Of a stretch of DNA of 37,653 nucleotides, positions 8,287 through 15,816 are shown one piece after another. The notes under the pieces were generated by a model. It ran no database searches and was not told the DNA's origin. It saw only the letters and a program-made list of their open reading frames with translations. Within the stretch, counting starts at the first letter, position 1; the number at the start of each line of letters is the position of its first letter. The stretch is from Roseibacillus ishigakijimensis (GTDB taxonomy: Bacteria > Verrucomicrobiota > Verrucomicrobiia > Verrucomicrobiales > Akkermansiaceae): assembly GCF_016595415.1 (NCBI RefSeq), contig NZ_JAENIO010000041.1, positions 1 to 37,653 on the forward strand, written 5' to 3'. The position numbers and the translations under genes were made by a program.

Positions 8287-9267
8287 CTAATCTTTGGATG
8301 ACTTGGGGTCGAGGGCGTCGCGGAGGCCGTCGCCCAGGAAGTTGAAGGCGAAAAGGGTCAGGGAAAAGATGATGGCCGGAATGGCCAGCACGACGGGGTA
8401 GGTTTCCAGGAAGTTGGCTCCTTCTTTAATGAGAATGCCCCAAGAGGAGTTGGGGGGCTCGATGCCGAGTCCGATGAAGGAGAGGGTGGCTTCGTAAAGA
8501 ATGAAGCTTGGGATGGTGAGGGTCGCGTAGATGATGACCGGGCCGAGCATATTGGGCAAAATATGGCGGAAAAGAATGCGGCGGTGGGGAAGTCCGAGGG
8601 AGCGGGCGGCCTCGACAAATTCCTGGCGCCGGAGGGAGGCGGCGGCTGTGCGCACAATGCGGCCCATGGTCAACCAGCCAAAGGCGGCGATTGCGAGGAT
8701 GAGAGGCACGAGATTGGCGAAGCGGAGCACGAGCTCGGGGCTGAGCCGCCAATTCACCACCAGCCATTCGGCAATGAGATCGGTGCGGGCCGAGATGAGT
8801 TCGCGGAAAAGAATGACGATGATGAGGAAGGGCATGGCGAGGAGCCCGTCCACAATACGCATCATGATGGCCTCGGTGCGGCCACCGACGTAGCCGGCGA
8901 TGCCTCCGTAAATAATGCCGAGAGTGACCGTCAAAAGGGTGGAAAGAATGGCGACGAGAAGGGAAATCTGGCCGCCTTCCAGCACGCGCATGAGCATGCT
9001 GCGCCCGAGCTGGTCGGTACCGAGGAGGCTGCCGGCTGAACCGGGAGCTGCAAAGCGGTTGGCGAGGTTCTGCTCGTTGGCATCATGGCCGAAAGCGCCC
9101 AGAATGGGAGTGACGATGAAGCAGGCGGTAAGGATAAGGATGACCACGATGCCCCCGAGCATGGCCAGTTTGTTTTTCTTCAGTCGGATGAAGGCGTCGG
9201 ACCAGAGGCTGCTGCCTTTTTCGACCACTGGCGGCACGGTGGGATTGGCGGAAAGAGAAGCTGACAT
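8287..9267 (-). CDS. oppC: Oligopeptide/dipeptide ABC transporter permease (OppC/DppC type)
   Basis: This is a 326-residue inner-membrane permease of the peptide/nickel importer family. It has the OppC N-terminal domain (DAFIRLKKNKLAMLGGIVVILIL), a periplasmic loop with LLGTDQLGRSMLMRVLEGG, which is diagnostic of this subfamily, and six membrane segments. The cytoplasmic coupling loop carries the EAA motif, EAARSLGLPHRRILFRHILP. It pairs with the OppB-type permease 21 bp upstream. The two ATPases and the substrate-binding protein are not in the window, so the substrate (oligopeptide, dipeptide or other) cannot be set. The start is the ATG at 9267. Confidence 0.92.
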   Translation of the reverse strand: MSASLSANPTVPPVVEKGSSLWSDAFIRLKKNKLAMLGGIVVILILTACFIVTPILGAFGHDANEQNLANRFAAPGSAGSLLGTDQLGRSMLMRVLEGGQISLLVAILSTLLTVTLGIIYGGIAGYVGGRTEAIMMRIVDGLLAMPFLIIVILFRELISARTDLIAEWLVVNWRLSPELVLRFANLVPLILAIAAFGWLTMGRIVRTAAASLRRQEFVEAARSLGLPHRRILFRHILPNMLGPVIIYATLTIPSFILYEATLSFIGLGIEPPNSSWGILIKEGANFLETYPVVLAIPAIIFSLTLFAFNFLGDGLRDALDPKSSKD

Positions 9268-9288
9268 GAGAGAGTGGGCGCGAGCGGT

Positions 9289-10209
9289 TTAAGCACTGCG
9301 AAGTTTGGGGTCCATGAAGATGAGGGCAAGGTCGGAGAGCAAATTGGCGATGCCCATCAGGATGCCGTAGAAAAGCACGAGTGCGAGAACGAGATTGTAA
9401 TCCTTGGCGGTGATCCCGGTGACAAAGTGTTGGCCCATGCCGGGAACGAGGAAAATGTTTTCCACCACGAAGGAGCCCGTGATGATGGCTGCAAAGGCGG
9501 GGCCCAGAAAGGTCACCGCTGGCATGAGCGCCGGACGGAGGGCGTGCTTGAGGATGATTTGCAGGGCGGGCACTCCTTTGGCTCGGGCGGTGCGGATGTA
9601 ATCCTGGGAAAGGACGTCGAGCATTCCCCCGCGGGTGAGGCGGGCGAGATAGGCGGCAATGCCGGTGGAGAGGGTGATGGCTGGTAGGATGATGTCGGAC
9701 GGCCGCGACCATCCCGCCACATTGAGCCAGTCCAGCGGCTTGGCCAAATTGATTTGGAAGATGGGCCCCAGCACAAAGGCGACCACGCAGATGCCGGCCA
9801 TGGCGAGAAACATGGCCAGATAGTCGAGCGATTTATTGTGATTGAGAGCGGCGATGATGCCCAGTGGGACGCCGGCGCAAATCCCCAAGAGGAGAGAAAC
9901 CGTGCCGAGAAGAACGGAGACAGGAAATGATTGGGCGATCATCTCCGAGACCTTGCGGCCCTTCATGGAGAGGGAGTCGCCGAAGTCCCCGCGAGTGAGA
10001 ATATTTCCCCAGTAGCGGAGGTATTGCACCGGGAGGGGCTTATCGAGGCCGTAGTATGCTTCCAAGGCGGCTTGTTCTTCCGGCGAGGTCGCTTTTTCGC
10101 TGGCGAAGGGATTGCCTGGAATGGCCCGCACGGCAAAGAAGGTGAAGGTCACGAGCAGAAAAACGACCACCACGGTCTGGGTCAGGCGAGAGAGAATGGT
10201 CTTGAGCAT
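9289..10209 (-). CDS. oppB: Oligopeptide/dipeptide ABC transporter permease (OppB/DppB type)
   Basis: This is a 306-residue permease that forms the transport channel with OppC. The first membrane helix is followed by FAVRAIPGNPF and the periplasmic helix EEQAALEAYYGLDKPLPVQY, both hallmarks of OppB/DppB. The EAA coupling loop is TARAKGVPALQIILKHALRP. The C-terminus (GMGQHFVTGITAKDYNLVLA, then DLALIFMDPKLR) is canonical. It is the first gene of a two-gene minus-strand unit. The 288 bp upstream (10210-10497) contain no recognisable gene and presumably hold its promoter; I could not assign -35/-10 elements there. Confidence 0.93.
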   Translation of the reverse strand: MLKTILSRLTQTVVVVFLLVTFTFFAVRAIPGNPFASEKATSPEEQAALEAYYGLDKPLPVQYLRYWGNILTRGDFGDSLSMKGRKVSEMIAQSFPVSVLLGTVSLLLGICAGVPLGIIAALNHNKSLDYLAMFLAMAGICVVAFVLGPIFQINLAKPLDWLNVAGWSRPSDIILPAITLSTGIAAYLARLTRGGMLDVLSQDYIRTARAKGVPALQIILKHALRPALMPAVTFLGPAFAAIITGSFVVENIFLVPGMGQHFVTGITAKDYNLVLALVLFYGILMGIANLLSDLALIFMDPKLRSA

Positions 10210-10497
10210 AGCCGGCAGGGAAGGGAGTCTGAAGGGGTCGGAGAAGGAAAATGATGTCCCGTCATCACGGAACTGCTGGTGTTTTCACCAAGGCTACGGG
10301 CAAAGTCAAGGCGGGCGGCCGCCATCAGGAAATTCTTCTACTTTCCACGCTGGGGCCGGGGGGCAATGATCGCCGCAGACCGGGCTCGCCCCGTGATTTG
10401 CCTCTAAAAAGACCGTGAGGCGCACAAAGGGAAATTCTCCTTTAGCGGCCTCATCGTGGGCAATCCATCGTCTGGGCTGATTCCCTCCGGAATAAGC

Positions 10498-11196
10498 TTA
10501 ACGCTCAAAGGGGAGCGGGGGGAGGGGCGGCACGTCACCATCGAGATCGAAATTCTGCTCGATGCGCATAGGCTCTTTGTCTTCTCCGCCCTCCGGATCG
10601 GCGGGGACTGCCGGGTTGCCGACTCCATCATTTTTGCGGAAGGGGTTGTCGCTGGGGAAGCTCGATTCGATGTCTTCCGGTTTCTTGAATTGCTCTTCGG
10701 CGTAGGCTCCTTTGCGCCAGACGAAGGAGAAAGCTTTGGTCACTTTGCCGTCGGAGTCGTAGAACCAATACATGCGGCGGATGGGCACCTCCTTGCCGGT
10801 CTTGGGATCGATTTGGGGAACGCGCGCGTCATAGGTGTTCTCGGCCATCAGCTCGCCAGTCTCGCGGTGGTAGCCGTAACCGACTTTGTAAAGTAGGTTC
10901 TCTTTGCCGTCGAAGATTTTGCAGGACAGGGGATTGCCGCGTTTGTCCATGCGGTAAATGGTGGTGGTGAGAACCGCTTCTTTCCCGCCGCGGATGTTGG
11001 AATAGCGGCGCTTGACGAGAGTCTTTTCGTCATTGGAGCGACGATATTCGGTATTGGTGTTGTCGGGGTGGCGCATCACGCGCACATTGTGGCTCACTTC
11101 TTCCCAGACTTCTTCCGTCTCCGCGCCCCAGCAGCAACAGCTGGCCAACAATTGGAAGAGAGCGATGAGGGTGAGAAAAAGAAATGGTCTCGACAT
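10498..11196 (-). CDS. Putative lipoprotein, unknown function
   Basis: This is a 232-residue protein I do not recognise. From the ATG at 11196 it starts with a hydrophobic signal and a lipobox-like LLASC (MSRPFLFLTLIALFQLLASC), followed by two more cysteines, so lipid anchoring after export is likely. The mature part has repeated YxY/K-rich beta-type stretches (IYRMDKRGNPLSCKIFDGKE, YKVGYGYHRETGELMAENTY) that resemble the toxin-antitoxin-like MORN/YwqK repeats of some exported proteins, though not closely enough to name. The tail is acidic and Pro-rich. The frame is open to a TTG at 11232, but that would bury the signal peptide. It is divergent from folP with about 26 bp between the start codons. 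Confidence 0.6.
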   Translation of the reverse strand: MSRPFLFLTLIALFQLLASCCCWGAETEEVWEEVSHNVRVMRHPDNTNTEYRRSNDEKTLVKRRYSNIRGGKEAVLTTTIYRMDKRGNPLSCKIFDGKENLLYKVGYGYHRETGELMAENTYDARVPQIDPKTGKEVPIRRMYWFYDSDGKVTKAFSFVWRKGAYAEEQFKKPEDIESSFPSDNPFRKNDGVGNPAVPADPEGGEDKEPMRIEQNFDLDGDVPPLPPLPFER

Positions 11197-11222
11197 GGGG
11201 AGCACGCTAGAGACTCTTCCGC

Positions 11223-12077
11223 GTGAGGTCAAAACAGAAATACGGAGACCCTTGGCAGGCCGGGCGGCATCGCTTTGATTTCCGGAAGGGGGCGCTGGTG
11301 ATGGGTATTCTCAACGTGACCCCGGATTCTTTTTCGGATGGGGGCAAGTGGAGTCGCCGCGACTCGGCGGTGGTCCGGGCGCGTGCCCTGGTGGCCGAGG
11401 GGGCCGATCTGATCGATGTGGGTGGGGAATCGACCCGACCGGGGTCGGATGCGGTCGCTTTGGAAGAAGAGTTGGAGCGGGTGGTGCCGGTGATTGAGGC
11501 CTTGGCCCGGGAGGAGGAGGTGCCCCTCTCTGTCGATACCTGCAAGCCTGAGGTGGCCCGGCAGGCCCTGGCTGCCGGAGCCAGTGTGGTGAATGATATT
11601 TCCGGTCTCCGGGACCCGGAAATGGTCCGGCTGTGTGCGCAGAGCGACTGTGGCGTCGTAGTCATGCACATGAAGGGGGTGCCCAAGACCATGCAGGCGG
11701 CTCCGTTTTATGAAGACGTGGTGGCCGAGGTGCGGGATTATTTTGTGGAGAGACTGCGCACGCTGGAGGCGGCTGGCATTGCCCGGGAGCGTCTCTGCTG
11801 GGACCCGGGGATCGGCTTTGGCAAGCGTTTGCAGGATAATTTGGCCCTGCTGCACGCGACGGGCGAATTTACGATCGGAGGCTGCCCGGTGATGATGGGG
11901 CTGTCGCGGAAGAGCTTTTTGGGGGAATTGTTGGGGGAAAAAGAGCTTTCGGCGCGCGATTGGGCGACTGTGGGTTTGACCGCTTGGACGCGCGAACGCG
12001 GTGCCCTCATTCACCGGGTGCATGAGGTGCGGCCCAATCGGGAGGCCCTGCGCTTCACAGAGGCACTCCTTGATTAG
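11223..12077 (+). CDS. folP: Dihydropteroate synthase
   Basis: FolP joins p-aminobenzoate to 6-hydroxymethyl-dihydropterin pyrophosphate in folate synthesis and is the target of sulfonamides. The 284-residue TIM barrel shows all signatures: MGILNVTPDSFSDGG, DVGGESTRPG, LSVDTCKPEVARQAL, VVVMHMKG, DPGIGFGKRLQDN and GLSRKSFLGELLG. The start is GTG at 11223, giving a 26-residue N-terminal stretch before the first strand, a normal length for the family. It is divergent from the lipoprotein gene and convergent with proC (21 bp between stops). The other folate genes are not in the window. Confidence 0.95.
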   Translation: MRSKQKYGDPWQAGRHRFDFRKGALVMGILNVTPDSFSDGGKWSRRDSAVVRARALVAEGADLIDVGGESTRPGSDAVALEEELERVVPVIEALAREEEVPLSVDTCKPEVARQALAAGASVVNDISGLRDPEMVRLCAQSDCGVVVMHMKGVPKTMQAAPFYEDVVAEVRDYFVERLRTLEAAGIARERLCWDPGIGFGKRLQDNLALLHATGEFTIGGCPVMMGLSRKSFLGELLGEKELSARDWATVGLTAWTRERGALIHRVHEVRPNREALRFTEALLD

Positions 12078-12098
12078 GCCGGGTGGGGGAGGGTGCTG

Positions 12099-12914
12099 CT
12101 AGTCCTGCGAGCGACCCAATTCGATGGAGCGATTGGTGGCGGCGCGCACGGCCTCAATGACCGCGCTTCGGAAGCCGTTTTTCTCCAGCACGGTGATGCC
12201 GGTGATGGTGGTGCCGCCCGGGGACGTCACCATATCCTTGAGCATGCCGGGGTGGAGCCCGCTTTCTTGCACCATGGCTGCCGCGCCCAAGAGGGATTGC
12301 GAAGCCAACTCCAGGGCCTTGTCGCGGGGCAGGCCGCTGGCGACGGCTCCATCGGCCAGGGCTTCGATCATGAGGTAGGCGAAGCCGGGGCCTGAGCCCG
12401 AGAGCCCGGTGACCGCGTCCATCAGTTTCTCCGGCACTTCCACCACTTTGCCCACCGAGCCGAAGAGCTTGGTCACAAAGTCGATGTCCGCTTGGGTGGC
12501 ATTCGAGCCGGGGGAGAAGGCGGCCGCGCCCTTTCCGACTAGGGCGGGCGTGTTGGGCATGGCGCGGATCACCCGGGCATGGCTGAAAATAAAGTTCTCG
12601 ATGGAGGAGATGGTGACCCCGGCGGCCACCGAAATGAGAAGGATGCGGTTGGGATCGGTGCCGAAGGTAGCAATTTCGCGCAGCACTTCTGGAACATCGG
12701 CGGGCTTGGTGCACAAGAGGATGGTGTCGCAGGTGGTCACCACCTCGCGCAGGGTCGAGGCTCCCGAGACCCCGTGGTCTTGAACCAGTTTGTCGACTGC
12801 GGCAGATTCGATATCATAAGCGACCACGTCTTCGGCATTGACCGCCTTTGCTTCCATTGCGCCAATAACGAGAGCGCGTCCCATTCGTCCACTTCCAATA
12901 AGTCCTAATTTCAT
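12099..12914 (-). CDS. proC: Pyrroline-5-carboxylate reductase
   Basis: ProC reduces 1-pyrroline-5-carboxylate to proline with NAD(P)H, the last step of proline synthesis. The 271-residue protein begins with the Rossmann motif MKLGLIGSGRMGRAL; the C-terminal dimerisation domain has AVTGLSGSGPGFAYLMIEAL and VTSPGGTTITGI, both diagnostic. The ATG at 12914 places the first strand at the N-terminus as expected; the frame extends 47 codons upstream with no homology. The middle contains RAMPNTPALVGKGAAAF, the conserved substrate/cofactor region. It lies alone between folP and the ribosomal operon, which is divergent. Confidence 0.95.
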   Translation of the reverse strand: MKLGLIGSGRMGRALVIGAMEAKAVNAEDVVAYDIESAAVDKLVQDHGVSGASTLREVVTTCDTILLCTKPADVPEVLREIATFGTDPNRILLISVAAGVTISSIENFIFSHARVIRAMPNTPALVGKGAAAFSPGSNATQADIDFVTKLFGSVGKVVEVPEKLMDAVTGLSGSGPGFAYLMIEALADGAVASGLPRDKALELASQSLLGAAAMVQESGLHPGMLKDMVTSPGGTTITGITVLEKNGFRSAVIEAVRAATNRSIELGRSQD

Positions 12915-13062
12915 ATCTCTTGGAGGATGAATTCGGATGGGCCGGACTGTCGAGGGGTTTTGGGGGTCATTTGAAAATTTTTTTCTGTCGGGCCTCGTCA
13001 AGGGAATGAGCCCGCAAAAGACGATTTTTTTCGACATATTCGCAAAAAGGGTCATTTCCGGC

Positions 13063-13090
13063 TTGCCACTGGGTCAGACTCTGGTATTCA
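13063..13090 (+). promoter_or_regulatory. Putative promoter of the rpsM operon
   Basis: A -35-like TTGCCA (13063-13068) and a -10-like TATTCA (13085-13090) are separated by 16 bp. Transcription would start near 13097, leaving a leader of about 49 nt before rpsM that contains the hairpin described next. This is a pattern match only. Confidence 0.4.
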
Positions 13091-13101
13091 CCTCCGCCCC
13101 T

Positions 13102-13133
13102 CGCACGGCAAAACGCGGTGCGTTAGCTTTTTT
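13102..13133 (+). promoter_or_regulatory. Hairpin plus T-run in rpsM leader (attenuator-like)
   Basis: CGCAC (13102-13106) pairs with GTGCG (13118-13122). Two further inner GC pairs enclose an AAAAC loop, and six Ts follow at 13128-13133, only 12 bp before the rpsM ATG. It could act as an attenuator or as the binding site of an autoregulating ribosomal protein. In E. coli the rpsM operon leader is bound by S4, which is also encoded in this operon. Structure is seen; function is inferred. Confidence 0.45.
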
Positions 13134-13145
13134 AGTCACCACGAT

Positions 13146-13514
13146 ATGGCACGTATTTTTGGCATTGAAATTCCCAATGAGAAGCGGATCGAAGCTTCTC
13201 TTCCGTATATTTACGGCATTGGGCGGAACACAGCTTCGAAGATTCTCGAGCAGGCGGGTGTGGATCCTGATTTGCGCACTGGGGAGCTTTCGGAGGAGCA
13301 GCTTGTGCGTATCGCGCAGGTGATTCAGACGGAAAGCATCGTCATTGAGGGTGATTTGCGTCGTGAGAAGCAAGCCGCACTCAAGCGTCTCTCTTCCATC
13401 AATTGTAATCGTGGACTCCGTCACCGTCGCGGCATGCCTGTTCGTGGTCAGCGGACCAAGACCAATGCCCGCACCCGCAAAGGGAAGAAGAGAACCGTTG
13501 GTGCCAAGAAGTAA
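13146..13514 (+). CDS. rpsM: 30S ribosomal protein S13
   Basis: S13 sits in the head of the small ribosomal subunit and contacts the 50S subunit and P-site tRNA. The protein is 122 residues, the standard length, with the helix-two-turn-helix region LPYIYGIGRNTASKILEQAG and the basic tail RGLRHRRGMPVRGQRTKTNA followed by RTRKGKKRTVGAKK. It is the first gene of an rpsM-rpsK-rpsD operon. The sequence in front of the ATG (CACCACGAT) has no Shine-Dalgarno motif, as for most genes in this window. Codon use is typical of highly expressed genes. Confidence 0.97.
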   Translation: MARIFGIEIPNEKRIEASLPYIYGIGRNTASKILEQAGVDPDLRTGELSEEQLVRIAQVIQTESIVIEGDLRREKQAALKRLSSINCNRGLRHRRGMPVRGQRTKTNARTRKGKKRTVGAKK

Positions 13515-13536
13515 GAACTTGATAAGAAATTAGGAG

Positions 13537-14145
13537 ATGTCAGACGAAGATAACAAGCCCGCTGAAGAGGAGAAGGTAGACGCCCCCGTCGCTGCGGAAG
13601 AAAAGGCGCCCGAATCGGCCGAAAAAGAAGCGGCTCCTGCTGCTAGCAACGAAGAAGCTCCCAAAGAGGAAGTCAAGGCGGAGGGTTCCGCCGAGGAAGC
13701 TGAAAGCAAGCCTGCTCCCAAGAAGGATATCTTCGCTGAGATCATGGGCGAGGACCCGGCCGAAGCGCTGAAGGTCCACAAAGCCAAGAAGAACAAGAAT
13801 ATTTCCAAGGGGATCGTCCACGTAAAGGCGACCTTCAACAACACTGTGGTGACTGTGACCGACGAGGTGGGCAACACCATCGGCTGGTCCAGCGCGGGTA
13901 AAATGGGCTTCAAAGGCTCCCGGAAAAGCACCGCCTATGCCGCTCAGGTTGTTTCCCAGGACGCTTGCCGTCAGGCTATGTCCCACGGCTTGAAATCCGC
14001 CGAAGTGCGCGTGAAGGGCCCTGGTGCCGGTCGCGAATCTGCGGTTCGTGCCATCCAAACCCTCGGCATTGACGTGGGCACCATTGAGGACGTGACTCCC
14101 ATTCCGCACAACGGTTGCCGTCCCAAGAAAGCCCGTCGCGTATAA
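13537..14145 (+). CDS. rpsK: 30S ribosomal protein S11 with long acidic N-terminal extension
   Basis: S11 lines the platform of the 30S subunit near the mRNA exit region. The conserved protein begins about residue 82 ([20 protein letters not shown]) and runs to the standard end [12 protein letters not shown]. Before it lies a segment of roughly 75-80 residues rich in Glu, Ala, Lys and Pro with no predicted fold. Normal S11 is about 129 residues; this one is 202. The ATG at 13537 is preceded directly by AGGAG, one of the few clear Shine-Dalgarno sites here, and no equally good internal start occurs before the core, so the extension looks genuine. It lies 22 bp after rpsM. Confidence 0.95.
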   Translation: MSDEDNKPAEEEKVDAPVAAEEKAPESAEKEAAPAASNEEAPKEEVKAEGSAEEAESKPAPKKDIFAEIMGEDPAEALKVHKAKKNKNISKGIVHVKATFNNTVVTVTDEVGNTIGWSSAGKMGFKGSRKSTAYAAQVVSQDACRQAMSHGLKSAEVRVKGPGAGRESAVRAIQTLGIDVGTIEDVTPIPHNGCRPKKARRV

Positions 14146-14171
14146 CCTCCAAACGAAGAAAATTTTAGAAC

Positions 14172-14783
14172 ATGGCTCGTTACACAGGACCTAGAGAAAG
14201 AATCAGCCGCCGTTTCGGAGTGGCACTTTTTGGCCCCTCCAAGGCGCTTGAGCGCCGCAACTACCCTCCCGGTCAGCACGGTGCCCGTGCCGGTCGCCGC
14301 AAAAAGTCCGACTACTCCATCGCTCTCGGTGAGAAGCAGAAGTTGAAGTATATGTATGGTCTGCTGGAGAAGCAGTTCCGTGCTTACTACGAAAAAGCGG
14401 CTGCCCAGCGTGGTATTACCGGTGACTTGATTCTTCAGCAGCTTGAGTCCCGCCTCGACAACGTCGTTTTCCGCCTTGGTTTCGGCAACAGCCGTCAGGC
14501 CGCCCGCCAGATGGTCAATCACGGCCACATTCTGGTCAATGGTCAGCGAGTGGACGTTCCCAGCTATCAGGTGCGCCCCGGTGACCAGATCAAGGTCGGC
14601 CCCAAGGCTGCTTCCCAGCAGTTGGCGATGCGTAGCCTCGACCTCACCCAGTCCATTCCGTTGAAAGACTGGTTGACCATCGACCGCGAGAAGCTGGAAG
14701 CCACTGTGGCCCGCCTTCCCGAGCCCGCCGACATCGACTCCATCGTCGAAGTGCAGCGCGTGGTGGAACTTTACTCCCGCTAA
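14172..14783 (+). CDS. rpsD: 30S ribosomal protein S4
   Basis: S4 is a primary 16S rRNA-binding protein that starts 30S assembly and, in many bacteria, represses its own operon. The 203-residue protein has the usual N-terminus MARYTGPRERISRRFGVALF, the PPGQHGARAGRRKKSDY segment, and the S4 RNA-binding domain (SRLDNVVFRLGFGNSRQAAR, then GHILVNGQRVDVPSYQVRPG). It follows rpsK by 26 bp and is followed 29 bp later by a terminator, so rpoA and rplQ, usually next in this operon, are not attached here. Confidence 0.97.
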   Translation: MARYTGPRERISRRFGVALFGPSKALERRNYPPGQHGARAGRRKKSDYSIALGEKQKLKYMYGLLEKQFRAYYEKAAAQRGITGDLILQQLESRLDNVVFRLGFGNSRQAARQMVNHGHILVNGQRVDVPSYQVRPGDQIKVGPKAASQQLAMRSLDLTQSIPLKDWLTIDREKLEATVARLPEPADIDSIVEVQRVVELYSR

Positions 14784-14811
14784 AGCTCGACCGCCTATTC
14801 CTTTTCAAAGA

Positions 14812-14842
14812 AACCGACTGGAGTTTGCCCGGTCGGTTTTTT
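14812..14842 (+). terminator. Rho-independent terminator after rpsD
   Basis: AACCGAC (14812-14818) pairs with GTCGGTT (14832-14838), and a run of six Ts follows (14837-14842). It closes the rpsM-rpsK-rpsD operon 29 bp after the rpsD stop. Confidence 0.85.
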
Positions 14843-14870
14843 GTGCCCTGGGACTGTCGGATGAGGACGA

Positions 14871-14911
14871 GAAAAAGCCCGTCTTTCCCTTTAAAGGGAA
14901 GAAGACGGGCT
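14871..14911 (-). terminator. Rho-independent terminator of the LamG PEP-CTERM gene
   Basis: AGCCCGTCTT (14876-14885) pairs perfectly with AAGACGGGCT (14902-14911), with a further CCCTTT/AAAGGG pairing inside. Read on the minus strand, five Ts follow (As at 14871-14875 on plus). It lies 37 bp beyond the stop of the gene at 14948. Confidence 0.85.
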
Positions 14912-14947
14912 GGCGGGTTAAAGGTTTTTTTGGGGGGAGAAAAGAGG

Positions 14948-15712
14948 TCAGGACTGGCGGCGGCGGGAATTCGCCAGAAGCAGACCGAGAGCGACTAGAC
15001 CCAGGGAGCTGGGCTCGGGGACTCCGTTGAGACGGAGGGTTTCCACTTGTGCGCTGCTCAAAAAGGAGTCGTAAATGAAGACCTCATCCATATCGCCGAC
15101 GAAGTATTCCCCGAAACTGGGATTGCCTCCGAGCAAGGTCGTGGTCCCGCTATCGTTGGTGAAGCTGGTTGCCAAGGTGAAGACTTGATCTCCCACGTGG
15201 AGGCGCATGAGGTTGTTGCCTTGATCATAGGCGGCGGCCACGAAGGTCCACTCTCCGGGCGTGACGGCGACACCACTGTTGTGGACCCCGTGCGAGCTTC
15301 CTCCGTAGGCTCCGTAGGAAGTGGTGGTGGTTCCGCTTAGCCCCAGGCGATTGTCGATGACAAGGCTGCGATCGTAACCACCGTTATCGTGGGAGAGGAT
15401 GGTTTGGATGGGAGTGCTGCTTGAGGGGCGCACCCAAGCTCCCCAGGTCAATTGCGGAAAATCGCCGGGAGCGAGGGAAACCGGCATCTGCAAGGAGGAG
15501 CCGGAAGAAAAAGTGGCTCCACTGCCGGAGGTGCCCTCCGCGAGCGAAGTGACCCCTGCGCTGACCACGGCCGCGCCGGGATGGGAACCTTCGCTCTCTC
15601 CCAAATTACCGGGATTCTCGAAGTCGAAATAATAAATCAAGGCGCCAGGAGCGGAGCTGATCAAAGCCAGAAAAGTGCTAACAGGAAGGAGGGTGCGGGT
15701 GAGAGGGGACAT
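14948..15712 (-). CDS. Secreted LamG/concanavalin-like PEP-CTERM protein
   Basis: This is a 254-residue exported protein. It has a signal peptide (MSPLTRTLLPVSTFLALISS, then APGA), one LamG/concanavalin-like beta-sandwich domain (LTWGAWVRPSSS, GEWTFVAAAYDQGNNLMRLH, VGDMDEVFIYDSFLSSAQVE are typical strands) and a C-terminal sorting signal: VPEPSS, a hydrophobic helix, then RRRQS. PEP-CTERM proteins are processed by exosortase and released or anchored at the cell surface, usually in exopolysaccharide-producing bacteria. LamG domains bind sugars or calcium. No exosortase gene is in the window. The gene stands alone, with its own terminator and a possible promoter. Confidence 0.88.
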   Translation of the reverse strand: MSPLTRTLLPVSTFLALISSAPGALIYYFDFENPGNLGESEGSHPGAAVVSAGVTSLAEGTSGSGATFSSGSSLQMPVSLAPGDFPQLTWGAWVRPSSSTPIQTILSHDNGGYDRSLVIDNRLGLSGTTTTSYGAYGGSSHGVHNSGVAVTPGEWTFVAAAYDQGNNLMRLHVGDQVFTLATSFTNDSGTTTLLGGNPSFGEYFVGDMDEVFIYDSFLSSAQVETLRLNGVPEPSSLGLVALGLLLANSRRRQS

Positions 15713-15738
15713 CTTGTGCGAGAATTTGGACTCCCGCT

Positions 15739-15767
15739 GCTATTGCTAAAAATAGCTACAAAGTCAA
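15739..15767 (-). promoter_or_regulatory. Possible promoter of the LamG PEP-CTERM gene
   Basis: On the minus strand TTGACT (15767-15762) is followed after 17 bp by AATAGC (15744-15739), a weak -10. Just upstream is a perfect 7-bp inverted repeat, TTGAATT/AATTCAA (15782-15788 and 15795-15801), which could be an operator. Pattern match only. Confidence 0.3.
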
Positions 15768-15816
15768 CTTTAGATGTCTATTTGAATTCCTATAAATTCA
15801 AGGTTCGGAATTCTCC

